The notes: generated by a model from the letters alone, not told the origin. A DNA stretch of 49,231 nt from Peptococcaceae bacterium (GCA_012839895.1 DUML01000010.1:1-49231), one strand, 5' to 3'. Shown: positions 24,446-32,843, numbered from the stretch's first letter. Translations and numbers: made by a program.

Positions 24446-25525
24446 TTATTTTATAATTTTTTTCCAAGCAACAACAATTTCCCCGTCTTCGCAATCAGCA
24501 ACTGCCATGGCTTTGCCAATGCCAACCGGCAAAACTAACACTTTATTCCCCGCTTTATTTTTCTTATCCCCAGCCATCAGTTCCAGTAAAACATAGGGGT
24601 CGCAGCTTGTAACCCAGGTTGGTAATTCCAATTTGTTTAAGATATTTTCAATTCTAGCAAGTTCACCGGCACTTAAGAGCCCCCGGTTATAACTTATGTA
24701 AGAGGCAGCCAAAAGCCCCAAACTAACTCCTTGACCGTGTGTTATCCCTCTAAAACCCTGGTCGGCCTCCAAAGCATGGCCAAAACTATGCCCAAGGTTG
24801 AGAAGAACCCTTTGGTTTTTTTCCCGTTCATCTTCAGACACAATTTTAACCTTCACAGCTAAAGATTTCATGGCTATGTTTTGTAAAACAACCAAATCTT
24901 TATTCTTAATAGCATCAACCTTTTCTTCAACTAAATCCAACAATTCCGGATCACCAACAAGGGCATGCTTAATTGTCTCGGCCAGTCCATTTTGAATTTC
25001 AACCCAGGGAAGGGTTTCTAAGGTAGTAAAATCTGTCCAGACAAACTGAGGAGAATAAAACGATCCCAAAAGATTTTTGCCGGCAGGATGATTAACTGCC
25101 ACTTTGCCGCCTATGCTGGAATCAATTTGCGCCAGGAAAGTTGTGGGGATATGAATATACCTTATACCGCGCATAAAAATACTGGCAAAAAAACCTGCCA
25201 AATCGCCTATTACTCCTCCTCCCAAAGCAATTACAATTGTAGCCCGATCTGCCCGGCAACGCAAAGCCTGCTCGGTTAATTTACTGATTCTAGCAAGAGA
25301 TTTTTCCTCTTCACTGTCCGGGACAGTAATCAAATCAGTACGAAAATATTTCAACCCTTCCAAAAGCTGTTCCGCATATAAATCAGCTACAATGGGATTA
25401 GTAATGATTAAATAATGTCCGCTGGCACCGTAAGTTTTATCCAAAAAAGCGCCTAACTCCTTAAGAGGAGCGCCTAAATGCAAGAAATAGCCGGGATCTT
25501 TGCCAACCTTAATTGTCTGGTGCAT
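24446..25525 (-). CDS. aroB: 3-dehydroquinate synthase
   Basis: This 359-residue NAD-dependent enzyme converts DAHP to 3-dehydroquinate, the second shikimate step. Motifs are GGGVIGDLAGFFAS, PTTFLAQIDSSIGGKVAVNH and NLGHSFGHALE with metal-binding His. ATG at 25523-25525 is chosen for normal length; AAGGTGG is 11 bases upstream. It overlaps aroK by 17 bases. Confidence 0.95.
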   Translation of the reverse strand: MHQTIKVGKDPGYFLHLGAPLKELGAFLDKTYGASGHYLIITNPIVADLYAEQLLEGLKYFRTDLITVPDSEEEKSLARISKLTEQALRCRADRATIVIALGGGVIGDLAGFFASIFMRGIRYIHIPTTFLAQIDSSIGGKVAVNHPAGKNLLGSFYSPQFVWTDFTTLETLPWVEIQNGLAETIKHALVGDPELLDLVEEKVDAIKNKDLVVLQNIAMKSLAVKVKIVSEDEREKNQRVLLNLGHSFGHALEADQGFRGITHGQGVSLGLLAASYISYNRGLLSAGELARIENILNKLELPTWVTSCDPYVLLELMAGDKKNKAGNKVLVLPVGIGKAMAVADCEDGEIVVAWKKIIK

Positions 25526-26060
25526 TCGTAAGTTGACCACCTTTCCATATGGTGAGTATTTCGGCAGCAATTGTTGCTAAATCCTTGTCTGTTGTGTCAA
25601 TAATAATATCTGCCTGATTATAAATTTTTAACCGTTCATGCCAAAGCTGTTCAATTTCAATATCTTTTTTGAGAAGCAACGGACGATCTTGACGGCGCTT
25701 GACCCTGCTTAAAGCCACATGCAATGGCACATAAAGATGAATGAGAGTCCCCAGTTCATGTAAAATCTGCCAGTTTTCTTCCGCTAAAACCGTACCTCCG
25801 CCTGTTGCAACAACAGTTTGGGTTCGGCCGACTAATTTTTTTACTACCAGGTTTTCTTCCGAACGAAACCTCAGCTCGCCATGCTTGCGAAACAGTTCGG
25901 CAATCCTTAATCCGGTAACCTGTTCAATTTCTTTATCAGTATCTACAAAACTCCAGCCGAGTTGGCGAGCTAAAATCCTGCCAACACTGCTTTTGCCCGC
26001 AGCCATAAACCCAATTAAGATAATATTTTTTTTGTTCAACTCTTGATTAGATTTGTCCAT
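25509..26060 (-). CDS. aroK: Shikimate kinase
   Basis: This 183-residue kinase has Walker A GFMAAGKSSVGR, shikimate-binding DTDKEIE and ATGGGTVL, and lid Arg in DRPLLLK. It phosphorylates shikimate at the 3-hydroxyl. ATG has GAGGT nine bases upstream. It lies 7 bases after the GspH-like pilin gene and overlaps aroB. Confidence 0.95.
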   Translation of the reverse strand: MDKSNQELNKKNIILIGFMAAGKSSVGRILARQLGWSFVDTDKEIEQVTGLRIAELFRKHGELRFRSEENLVVKKLVGRTQTVVATGGGTVLAEENWQILHELGTLIHLYVPLHVALSRVKRRQDRPLLLKKDIEIEQLWHERLKIYNQADIIIDTTDKDLATIAAEILTIWKGGQLTNAPDN

Positions 26061-26067
26061 CTATCAG

Positions 26068-26520
26068 CTACCTCACAATTTCTATCCTTGTTCTGCCCAT
26101 AACCGGAGCTATAATGATTCTTCTTTCTAAACTACCTGCTTTGAGTATTATGGTCATCCCGACTGTAGGCGCCCCGGTAGGTAAAAGGGTAAGTTCGGAA
26201 GAGTTGCCGGCAAAACTCACTCCTTCCGCCAGGGAAACAGTCCGAATATATTGTCCTTCTTTAAAAATCATATACTCATTGGTAGCCGGAAAGAACTTTA
26301 TTCTGTACCAAGCATTAGTTGCCATGGCCGCTTGTTGCGTTTCTCTTAGGTCTTCCAAAAGCCTGGTGGCCGAGAGTTCAATTCCTCTTTTCTGGAGATC
26401 GGAAGGAATCTTCAGATACAAAAGAAAACCCGCTCCGGCTAAGATAGCCACTACCAGCAAGATTTCAAGTAATGTATACCCTAAATTATTTTGTAAACAT
26501 CTTCCCTGCCTCTCAATCAT
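26068..26520 (-). CDS. GspH/FimT-like minor pseudopilin between aroE and aroK
   Basis: This 150-residue prepilin has a 14-residue leader ending NNLG, then YTLLEILLVVAILAGAGF with Glu5. The C-terminal domain ends in GRTRIEIVR, as in many GspH proteins. Its ATG overlaps the aroE stop by four bases (ATGA), and aroK follows 7 bases later. It must therefore be cotranscribed with shikimate genes and is separated from the other pseudopilins by aroKB. Confidence 0.85.
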   Translation of the reverse strand: MIERQGRCLQNNLGYTLLEILLVVAILAGAGFLLYLKIPSDLQKRGIELSATRLLEDLRETQQAAMATNAWYRIKFFPATNEYMIFKEGQYIRTVSLAEGVSFAGNSSELTLLPTGAPTVGMTIILKAGSLERRIIIAPVMGRTRIEIVR

Positions 26521-27332
26521 TTTCTAGTTTGCTCCTCTAACGCCTTCTGCATCACTTCTATAGGCGCTTTAATTCCCAACCAGTATTCCCAAGCTAAAGC
26601 GCCCTGATAAAGAAGCATCGGCAAACCATTTAAAGTTTTACAACCATAAAAAGCGGCTTGAGCCAAAAAAGGAGTAACTGCCGGCTTATAGATTAAGTCA
26701 ATTACCCAGGCCGAAGGACGAATCCCCCGAAGTTCGATAGGAATTTTTTCCCCTTGCATCCCGATTGGGGTAGTCTGAATTAATAGATCTACTTCCTGCA
26801 GCCAGTCTCCAGCATGCAGGCCCCCCCAAGCCGCCTTACCCCCCAAAGTGGCAATCTGCTTGGCCAGTTTTTCAGCCTTGTTTTCTGTACGGTTTAAGAT
26901 AAGTATATTAACTCCCCGCCGAGCTAAAGCAACAGCAAGAGCTTTGGCTGCACCTCCTGCCCCTAAGATGACAGCCTTCTTCAACCGCCAATTAAAGCCT
27001 TGAGAACTTAAAGACCGGCAAAAACCCTCTCCATCGGTATTGTGACCCAGTAAAACTCCCTTTACAACCTTGACGGTATTGACAGCGCCAATGTCCCGGG
27101 CCTCAGGGCTAAGCTCAGTTAAAAAAGGTATAATCGCTTCTTTTAAAGGGTAAGTCACATTCCACCCCGAGTAATTATGCTCCAAAAGGTAATTGATACC
27201 ATCTTGAATCCCGGCAAGGGTAACAGGAAAACGATCATAAACGGCGTTAAGCCCCAATGCTTTAAACCCCGCTTCATGCATGAGCGGAGAAAGGGAATGT
27301 TCAACAGGGTAACCTATTATGGCATATTTCAT
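26517..27332 (-). CDS. aroE: Shikimate 5-dehydrogenase
   Basis: This 271-residue NADP-dependent enzyme has GYPVEHSLSPLMHEAGF, the catalytic Lys in NVTYPLKE, HNTDGEGF, and the Rossmann motif GAGGAAKALA followed by LNRT, which favours NADP. It reduces 3-dehydroshikimate. It is the first gene of the aroE-gspH-aroK-aroB group; the upstream gap to yqeG is 53 bases. Confidence 0.95.
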   Translation of the reverse strand: MKYAIIGYPVEHSLSPLMHEAGFKALGLNAVYDRFPVTLAGIQDGINYLLEHNYSGWNVTYPLKEAIIPFLTELSPEARDIGAVNTVKVVKGVLLGHNTDGEGFCRSLSSQGFNWRLKKAVILGAGGAAKALAVALARRGVNILILNRTENKAEKLAKQIATLGGKAAWGGLHAGDWLQEVDLLIQTTPIGMQGEKIPIELRGIRPSAWVIDLIYKPAVTPFLAQAAFYGCKTLNGLPMLLYQGALAWEYWLGIKAPIEVMQKALEEQTRK

Positions 27333-27385
27333 AGCGTTCCTCCCATCTCCTAAGCAGTTAGCGGCCTCAAACTCACTAAGCTTAA

Positions 27386-27904
27386 TTACATTTTTCTTTT
27401 GTTATTGTCCGTATAGTTTGCTTTACGGCCAACCAATCTTTCCAGAAAGCGGAGTACCTTGGTCCCGAGAAATTCTTTTTGATTAATGGGTGAAACCAAA
27501 ATTGTTTTCATACCCATTCTGTTCCCGCCAAAGACATCCGTAAATAATTGATCGCCAATCACAGCGATCGCCGTCAGTTCTATCCCTAATTCCTCCATCC
27601 CTAATAAAAATGCTTTTTTGCTGGGTTTAGCCGCATTATAGACATAGAGAACCCCTAAAACATCGGCTACAGCCGAAACACGGTCAGGCACAGAATTATT
27701 GGATACTATACACGCTTTAATCCCAGCAGCTTTAATTTTTTCAAACCAATCAATCACTTCGCTGCTTAAAGACTTGTCATTCCAAGGAGCAATTGTATTA
27801 TCCAAGTCAAGAATTAGACCTTTAATACCTTCAGCTCGGAAAAGCTCAACAGGGATGTCTTGTAAAGACTCATACTGAAAATCGGGGCGTAGCATTCCGA
27901 TCAT
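27386..27904 (-). CDS. YqeG-family HAD phosphatase
   Basis: This 172-residue IIIA-type HAD protein has LILDLDNTIAPWND (nucleophile DxD), VSNN, KPSKKAFLLGM and VIGDQLFTDVFGGNRMG, covering the four HAD motifs. Related proteins include mitochondrial phosphatidylglycerophosphate phosphatase, so a lipid phosphatase role is possible but unproven. Its own promoter lies at 27942-27971. The C-terminus is short and basic. Confidence 0.88.
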   Translation of the reverse strand: MIGMLRPDFQYESLQDIPVELFRAEGIKGLILDLDNTIAPWNDKSLSSEVIDWFEKIKAAGIKACIVSNNSVPDRVSAVADVLGVLYVYNAAKPSKKAFLLGMEELGIELTAIAVIGDQLFTDVFGGNRMGMKTILVSPINQKEFLGTKVLRFLERLVGRKANYTDNNKRKM

Positions 27905-27941
27905 TAAATATTTCCTCTGCTTTCCTTTTTTTTACCTAAAT

Positions 27942-27971
27942 ATTATATCTTAGTAAATAAATACAGGGCAA
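27942..27971 (-). promoter_or_regulatory. Promoter of yqeG, overlapping a small hairpin
   Basis: Minus strand TTGCCC (27966-27971), 18 bases, TATAAT (27942-27947). The -35 lies in a GGGCAACTGCCC inverted repeat (27966-27977) that may serve as a weak terminator for sigK. Confidence 0.65.
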
Positions 27972-28014
27972 CTGCCCAGCCAGCATTTTCCTTTTCTATG
28001 ATATTTATCTCGGC

Positions 28015-28761
28015 TCACTTTGGCTTATGGTCTTTCATTTCTTCAGTCAGTTTTTGCACAGCCTTTTTCTCAATGCGTGAAACGTAAGAACGGGATATTC
28101 CCAACAGTTTAGCGATTTCTCTTTGGGTTTTTTTAGGGCTGTTCATCAAGCCAAAACGCAATTGAATAACCATTCGTTCCCGGGGAGTTAAACACTTTAG
28201 CTTTTCCAGAACTTTTTTCTGTTCAAATTCACTTTCTACCTGGTCAGAAATGGCATCAGGATCTGTACCCAAAACATCAATCAGATTAATACTATTTCCT
28301 TCCTTATCAGTCCCAATGGGATCATACATTGAGACTTCACCCCTGGACTTTTTAAGGGAACGCAAATACATCAAAATCTCGTTTTCAATGCAGCGTGCCG
28401 CATAAGTGGCCAAACGAGTCCCCTTCTCGGCATTGAAGGTATTAATCCCTTTAATTAGACCTATAGTGCCAATGGAAATCAGGTCATCACTGTCTTCACC
28501 TGTTCCGTCATATTTTTTAACTAAATGAGCTACCAAGCGCAAGTTATGCTCAATTAGTTTATTTCTAGCGTTTTCCACCAGAACCGGATCTGGCGGTTCT
28601 TTAGTCTCATCTTTATAATCGGCCAAAATCTGAAGATATTCCGCTTCTTCCTTTTCTCCCAAGGGCTGAGGAAAAGCGTTATTATTAATATATGAAACCA
28701 GCAGGGTTATCCCTTTAATTACAGATAAAGCTACTCCAACCAAGAAAACCTCAGTAAGCAT
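28015..28761 (-). CDS. sigK: Pro-sigma-K, late mother-cell sporulation sigma factor
   Basis: This 248-residue protein starts with a hydrophobic pro-sequence (about 1-20) before VSYINNNAFPQPL, the region where SpoIVFB cuts pro-sigma-K in B. subtilis. Region 2 has NLRLVAHLVKKYDGTGED and SIGTIGLIKGI; region 4 has TQREIAKLLGISRSYVSRI. The gene is uninterrupted, with no skin-type prophage. Compared with B. subtilis it carries an acidic insertion of about 15 residues (DYKDETKEPPDP) before region 2. It drives late spore-coat genes. Confidence 0.95.
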   Translation of the reverse strand: MLTEVFLVGVALSVIKGITLLVSYINNNAFPQPLGEKEEAEYLQILADYKDETKEPPDPVLVENARNKLIEHNLRLVAHLVKKYDGTGEDSDDLISIGTIGLIKGINTFNAEKGTRLATYAARCIENEILMYLRSLKKSRGEVSMYDPIGTDKEGNSINLIDVLGTDPDAISDQVESEFEQKKVLEKLKCLTPRERMVIQLRFGLMNSPKKTQREIAKLLGISRSYVSRIEKKAVQKLTEEMKDHKPK

Positions 28762-28794
28762 TATCCCGTCACTCCTTTGCCTGCTCTGTTATAA

Positions 28795-28821
28795 TAACTA
28801 TGCGCCGGAGAGAGGAATACT
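28795..28821 (-). promoter_or_regulatory. Possible sigma-E promoter of sigK
   Basis: Minus strand AGTATT (28816-28821), 13 bases, CATAGTTA (28795-28802), resembling the sigma-E pattern that drives sigK in other spore formers. The leader to the ATG is about 30 bases. Confidence 0.45.
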
Positions 28822-28872
28822 GCCTATCCAAATCTGAAAATTTAAAGCATAACCCGCTTTACCAAATTAAAA

Positions 28873-28889
28873 TGGCTTAATTCTAGCCA
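28873..28889 (-). terminator. Weak terminator-like hairpin after pilMNO, locus B
   Basis: TGGCT, seven-base loop, AGCCA followed by TTTT on the minus strand, about 70 bases after the pilO stop. The short stem makes this uncertain. The rest of 28825-28955 is AT-rich without a gene. Confidence 0.4.
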
Positions 28890-28955
28890 AGCTTTTATCA
28901 CATAAATCATAGATTATATAAAGTATACAAATTACATAAATAAAATAAAAAAATA

Positions 28956-29498
28956 TTAGGGAGAAGACTGCTCATGATAAAAATAAGCGATAAAATGCAT
29001 ATTTGCCGACACACCCTCTGTTCCTGGACGAATACTGATATTGTCCAAAGCAAAAATATAATCTGTATTACGCAATAGGCTCCTAACCAGAGCATACACT
29101 TGATGCTCCGGCCCTTTACAAGTAAAGTCAATACCCATGGTATAATAACCGTCTTCTTCCTGTAAAGGACTATAATTAAGGCTTAAGGGGCTTAAGCCAA
29201 ATCTCTTAGCCATATTATAAATAGTTAGCATCATATCAGGCTTGTCGGCATAGATAGGGATTTCCTGCTCAAGTTTAGCAGCTTGGGTGTTTAACACAAC
29301 CACTTGGCTTTTAAGGCTGGAAAGAATCTTGGAATTATCCTCCAATTTTTGTAGATAAGCTTCCCTAGCAGTAAGGTAGGCAGTCTTATCCTTGAGAATA
29401 CTTAATTGAGGTAAAAATAAGTATTGGACATAAGCGTAAAGCACCCCAAATAGGACTAAAGCCAGAAGAATTAGAATTTGATTCTTTTCTTTACTCAT
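28956..29498 (-). CDS. pilO: PilO-like pilus alignment protein, locus B
   Basis: This 180-residue protein has a membrane helix (about 9-28), a coiled coil (about 35-78) and a ferredoxin-like C-terminal domain (about 90-175), as in PilO. It follows pilN by 11 bases. It presumably forms the PilM-PilN-PilO alignment complex on the inner membrane. Confidence 0.85.
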   Translation of the reverse strand: MSKEKNQILILLALVLFGVLYAYVQYLFLPQLSILKDKTAYLTAREAYLQKLEDNSKILSSLKSQVVVLNTQAAKLEQEIPIYADKPDMMLTIYNMAKRFGLSPLSLNYSPLQEEDGYYTMGIDFTCKGPEHQVYALVRSLLRNTDYIFALDNISIRPGTEGVSANMHFIAYFYHEQSSP

Positions 29499-29509
29499 GC
29501 TTTCTACTC

Positions 29510-30055
29510 CTAGCGAGCCATTTTTAAGGTTAAGTTTAAAGTTTTAACCTCATCAGTCAAAGAAACAGAATTAAGGTCAAAATCTACGAATAAACCGGAA
29601 TCCCGAAAGCTTGCCCAAAGTTTTGCCACATCAACAGGCCCGGGCAAAACTAAACCAATTTGCACCGAATAGTCGGCATTTAAATTATAAGAAGTTATTA
29701 CTGTGCCAGCAGGCAAAAGCGCGGTAATTTGTTCAAGAACGATTTGTGGGTCTTTTGCTCTAGCTTCAGCTGAACGGAGGAAGCTTTCCATCCCGGCTAT
29801 TTCAGCCTGCAGCCGTTCAAGCTCCAAGAGAACGGCTTCAACTTCATGATAATCCTTGATCCTTCCTTCAACTTTAACCAAGTCATGCTGTAGTTTATAC
29901 TGCCAAAGCCAAGGAAAAACACCAACTAAAATTACTAAGATCAAAAGCATGGCAAAGAATATATTCCCTAACCTGCGCTTCTGGGAAGCCTGCCGCTTAC
30001 CACTTTGTTCTATTCTCCACCTTTGGGCATAGTTTAATTGTGTTCTCTCTTTCAT
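29510..30055 (-). CDS. pilN: PilN-like pilus assembly protein, locus B
   Basis: This 181-residue protein has a basic N-terminus (QASQKRRLGN), a membrane helix (about 30-50), a coiled coil and a small external domain, as in PilN. The cytoplasmic N-terminus is about 28 residues and lacks an obvious copy of the conserved INLLP motif that PilM normally binds. It lies 9 bases after pilM. Confidence 0.82.
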   Translation of the reverse strand: MKERTQLNYAQRWRIEQSGKRQASQKRRLGNIFFAMLLILVILVGVFPWLWQYKLQHDLVKVEGRIKDYHEVEAVLLELERLQAEIAGMESFLRSAEARAKDPQIVLEQITALLPAGTVITSYNLNADYSVQIGLVLPGPVDVAKLWASFRDSGLFVDFDLNSVSLTDEVKTLNLTLKMAR

Positions 30056-30064
30056 CTAATCCCT

Positions 30065-32155
30065 CTAATCCTCCCGTAAGGCTAAACCAAAAAGACTTCC
30101 GTACCTTTGCCATTCAAGCGATTCAACTTTACCTTTAGCCACGACCTCCGGTTTCCATCCCTCCGGAAAGCCGACAATAGTCTTAACACCCAAGCTCTCT
30201 GCCAAAACCTCGGCTAAATAGGGAAAAGTACAGTAGTCACCGGTTAAATAAATGGCGCTAACTCCCGAGCCATAATGACGGGCGGCAAAAAAACTAAGCA
30301 ATTCCGCCAAGGTTGTCAAGACCGGTTCCAAACAGCTTTCCAATTGCTCTTGGAGATTTCCTGTTTGCTGAAAAGCCTTGTCTCCGGTCAAACTTAAGAG
30401 AGTCTTATCTATATCCAACGTATCGGAAGAACTGTCCCTTTGTCCGTCTCCATGATGTTCAAGTTCCTTGGATAAGTCCGGGTTATTTTGAGACACCTCC
30501 AACTCTTGTTGAGGGACATCAATCACCAAATTGTGTTTCAGTTTTTCTTTAGGGACAAAAAGGTCTTCCAGGGTAAATTCTTCGCTATCTGACTTGATGT
30601 AGTTAATATTTAAAGCTGCCGACCGGAAGTTTTCTTGAGAGCGGTCAAGTTGTTCCAAAGGATCCGGTTCATCTGCCGGTTTCGGCGCATCCCTTTGCTC
30701 AGACTGGACATTAACACTTAACCAACCCTCTTGGCTTTCTTGGCTTTCCTTTCCTTCATAGGTCGGCTTTTCCATAGGCAAAGAAAAATCCAACTGCGGC
30801 AAAGTTTTTGTCAATTCGGTAAAAATATCGTCATCCAGACGTAAAAGCTCTTCCTCCAAAGCATCTTGCTCTTGTTGGGACTCTTGGTTTTCCTCCGTCT
30901 TTACCCTCAGCAAGTCTGATTGTTGGGCATAGTCTTCTTCTGGTAAATATTCAAGATAGTTATCACTGTTCCAAGTCTTGATTTCCATTAAATTATCTAA
31001 GTTCTTTGTTCCGAGTTCGCTATCAGCTTCTGAGCCTGTCGGTTCCAACAACTTCTTCAATTCCTCAGATTGCAATGAATTGATTATTTCATCCAAATAC
31101 CGATCCCGTTCTTGGAAAGAAGACGCATCTGAGCTTTCCAAGGTTGCTTCACTTTCAGGCCGGTATTTCTCTTCAGACAAGTATTCCTCTTCCGACAGAT
31201 CTTCCTCATTAGGCTTATATTTCTCTTCAGGCCGATATTCCTCTTCAGAACGGTATTCCTCGCCCTGGTCATTTTTGAGTAAGGGAACATCCTGAGAGGC
31301 TTCTTCAGCTGAAAAAAGCTCAACTTCATCCTCCAGGTAAGAGGAGAGGTATAACTTGATTTCTTCCTCCTCTGCAAGGGCTGTCAAGGCAGTCTTTACT
31401 TCCGGAGAAATCTCTTCTTTTTCTTGAAGCTCAAGGGGTTCTCCCCGGACGTAATTTTTAAGTTGTTCCAAGACTTCCCGACAGGCGAATTCCTGCTCGG
31501 AATAAAGAAAGAACAAACCTTTTTCCAATAGGACAAATTCAACCCTATCCGCATGCATTGAGACAATAGCCAGGTCAGCTGCAAAAGGAGCAGATTCGGC
31601 CTTATTATCGTCCTTGTAGGTGTTACCTGCTACTATGCTGGAATAAAGTCTGGCCAGGCAATCAGCAGTCAAATCAATAACAGCCGGCTCAAAACTGAGA
31701 TACTCACACAATGATAAAATATTCTGCATCCTATCCTTGGGGAAAGCCGCCAAAAGAACATCCATCATCGGTTTTTCCCCGTCTCTGTATTTCCTTAAAA
31801 GTCGATAATCTATAATATAGTTTTGCACATTAATAGTAAAATACTGATCAATATTATTGGTGACCAATTTCTCCAAATCTTCCGCCGCCATCTGTGGAAG
31901 ACTAATCACTCTGGTTATTAGGCCGGAACTGGAAAGAGCCAACTTTAATTTCCTCAATGGGACCCTTTGTCTAGTTAGCCAGTTTTTAATAGCGGCAAAT
32001 TCCTCCGGAGTAAGACTTTGAGCTTCACCCTTCTCATCCTCACGGAACCGATACTCCGCAAGAAACAAAATTTTCATTTTCTGACTCTTCCCTACTGCGA
32101 TCTTGGCCACAGTAATATTTTGCATGGTAAGTACAGCCAGCCATTGTTTTTTCAT
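30065..32155 (-). CDS. pilM: PilM-like protein with a long acidic repeat-bearing insertion, locus B
   Basis: This protein of about 696 residues has PilM/actin-like sequence at both ends: about 1-250 and the last 110 (LLSFFAARHYGSGVSAIYLTGD, with the phosphate-loop-like LTGDYC). Between them lie about 330 residues rich in Glu, Asp, Ser and Gln with no globular pattern, including six tandem six-residue repeats (residues about 300-335). Ordinary PilM is about 350 residues. ATG at 32153-32155 is my choice; a GTG at 32197 adds 14 residues. It is first of the pilMNO operon and is divergent from the minor-pilin block. Confidence 0.75.
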   Translation of the reverse strand: MKKQWLAVLTMQNITVAKIAVGKSQKMKILFLAEYRFREDEKGEAQSLTPEEFAAIKNWLTRQRVPLRKLKLALSSSGLITRVISLPQMAAEDLEKLVTNNIDQYFTINVQNYIIDYRLLRKYRDGEKPMMDVLLAAFPKDRMQNILSLCEYLSFEPAVIDLTADCLARLYSSIVAGNTYKDDNKAESAPFAADLAIVSMHADRVEFVLLEKGLFFLYSEQEFACREVLEQLKNYVRGEPLELQEKEEISPEVKTALTALAEEEEIKLYLSSYLEDEVELFSAEEASQDVPLLKNDQGEEYRSEEEYRPEEKYKPNEEDLSEEEYLSEEKYRPESEATLESSDASSFQERDRYLDEIINSLQSEELKKLLEPTGSEADSELGTKNLDNLMEIKTWNSDNYLEYLPEEDYAQQSDLLRVKTEENQESQQEQDALEEELLRLDDDIFTELTKTLPQLDFSLPMEKPTYEGKESQESQEGWLSVNVQSEQRDAPKPADEPDPLEQLDRSQENFRSAALNINYIKSDSEEFTLEDLFVPKEKLKHNLVIDVPQQELEVSQNNPDLSKELEHHGDGQRDSSSDTLDIDKTLLSLTGDKAFQQTGNLQEQLESCLEPVLTTLAELLSFFAARHYGSGVSAIYLTGDYCTFPYLAEVLAESLGVKTIVGFPEGWKPEVVAKGKVESLEWQRYGSLFGLALRED
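31151..31258 (-). repeat. Six tandem 18-bp repeats inside pilM
   Basis: 108 bases made of six imperfect 18-base units, translating as EYRSEE, EYRPEE, KYKPNE, EDLSEE, EYLSEE and KYRPES. The frame and the acidic-aromatic pattern are kept, so the protein repeat appears to be under selection. Confidence 0.85.
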
Positions 32156-32325
32156 CCGCCCAAATCTCCCGTCCTCTGAGATCATAACCTTTTTCACAAT
32201 TATTGTTGAACTGCAAAGGATAAAAACCTCGGAAAAAAATGGTTCTTCATTTTTCTCTCAGTTTACTATATCTGAGCTCAAAATACAATTCAGGAGATTT
32301 TTTAGTGTTTTGAGGGGAAAAGCTT

Positions 32326-32360
32326 TATAATAATTGTTTTTACTAGTACAATTAAATTGT
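32326..32360 (+). promoter_or_regulatory. Possible promoter and operator-like palindrome for the minor-pilin block
   Basis: TATAAT (32326-32331) without a good -35, then a perfect 13-base palindrome ACAATTAAATTGT (32348-32360), about where transcription would begin. The 192-base gap 32198-32390 between divergent operons must also hold the pilM promoter, for which only a weak TATAGT was found. Confidence 0.4.
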
Positions 32361-32390
32361 TATCGTAACCTGTTAAAGAGGTTAGGAAAA

Positions 32391-32843
32391 ATGCTGGCGT
32401 CCAAGGGATTTTTCAGAAAAATTAAGGAAATTAGGGGCTTTACCTTACTGGAGATAATGATAGTGATCTCCGTATTGGGTATTATTATGCTTATCGCTTT
32501 CCCTAATTTTCGTAGTTTAAGGATCGACCAAGCACTTTACACCGAAGCCACCAAAATCAAATCTGACTTCCGTTATCTGCAGCAAATTGCTTTTGATACC
32601 CAAAATACCTGCCAGATGATATACGGTGAAAACAATTATACACTAAAATTAACCTCTTCACCTGACATCCTTAAAAATGAAAACTTGGAGAACAACGTCC
32701 GATTTCTCAACTCCGGTACAATTACTATCGGCGGCGACGGCCTACCGAAAGGGACAAGCTTTCCGCTTACCCTGACTTTAGTTAAAGACAATATAAAGAC
32801 AGAAATAAAAATTCATTCCGGTGGGAAGATAGAAATCCTATGA
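32391..32843 (+). CDS. GspH/FimT-like minor pilin, locus B
   Basis: This 150-residue prepilin has a leader ending EIRG, then FTLLEIMIVISVLGIIMLI with Glu5. SDFRYLQQIAFDTQNTCQM and a C-terminal SGGKIEIL fit the GspH type. ATG at 32391 is preferred (GGAAAA just upstream, leader of normal length); the frame is open to 32334. It overlaps the next gene by four bases. Confidence 0.8.
   Translation: MLASKGFFRKIKEIRGFTLLEIMIVISVLGIIMLIAFPNFRSLRIDQALYTEATKIKSDFRYLQQIAFDTQNTCQMIYGENNYTLKLTSSPDILKNENLENNVRFLNSGTITIGGDGLPKGTSFPLTLTLVKDNIKTEIKIHSGGKIEIL

Noticed and set aside
28015-28761. Skin-like prophage interrupting sigK
   Set aside because: The coding sequence is continuous from pro-sequence to region 4.
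31151-31258. Tandem repeat as a CRISPR array
   Set aside because: 18-bp units without spacers, in frame with a Glu-rich protein; no cas genes.
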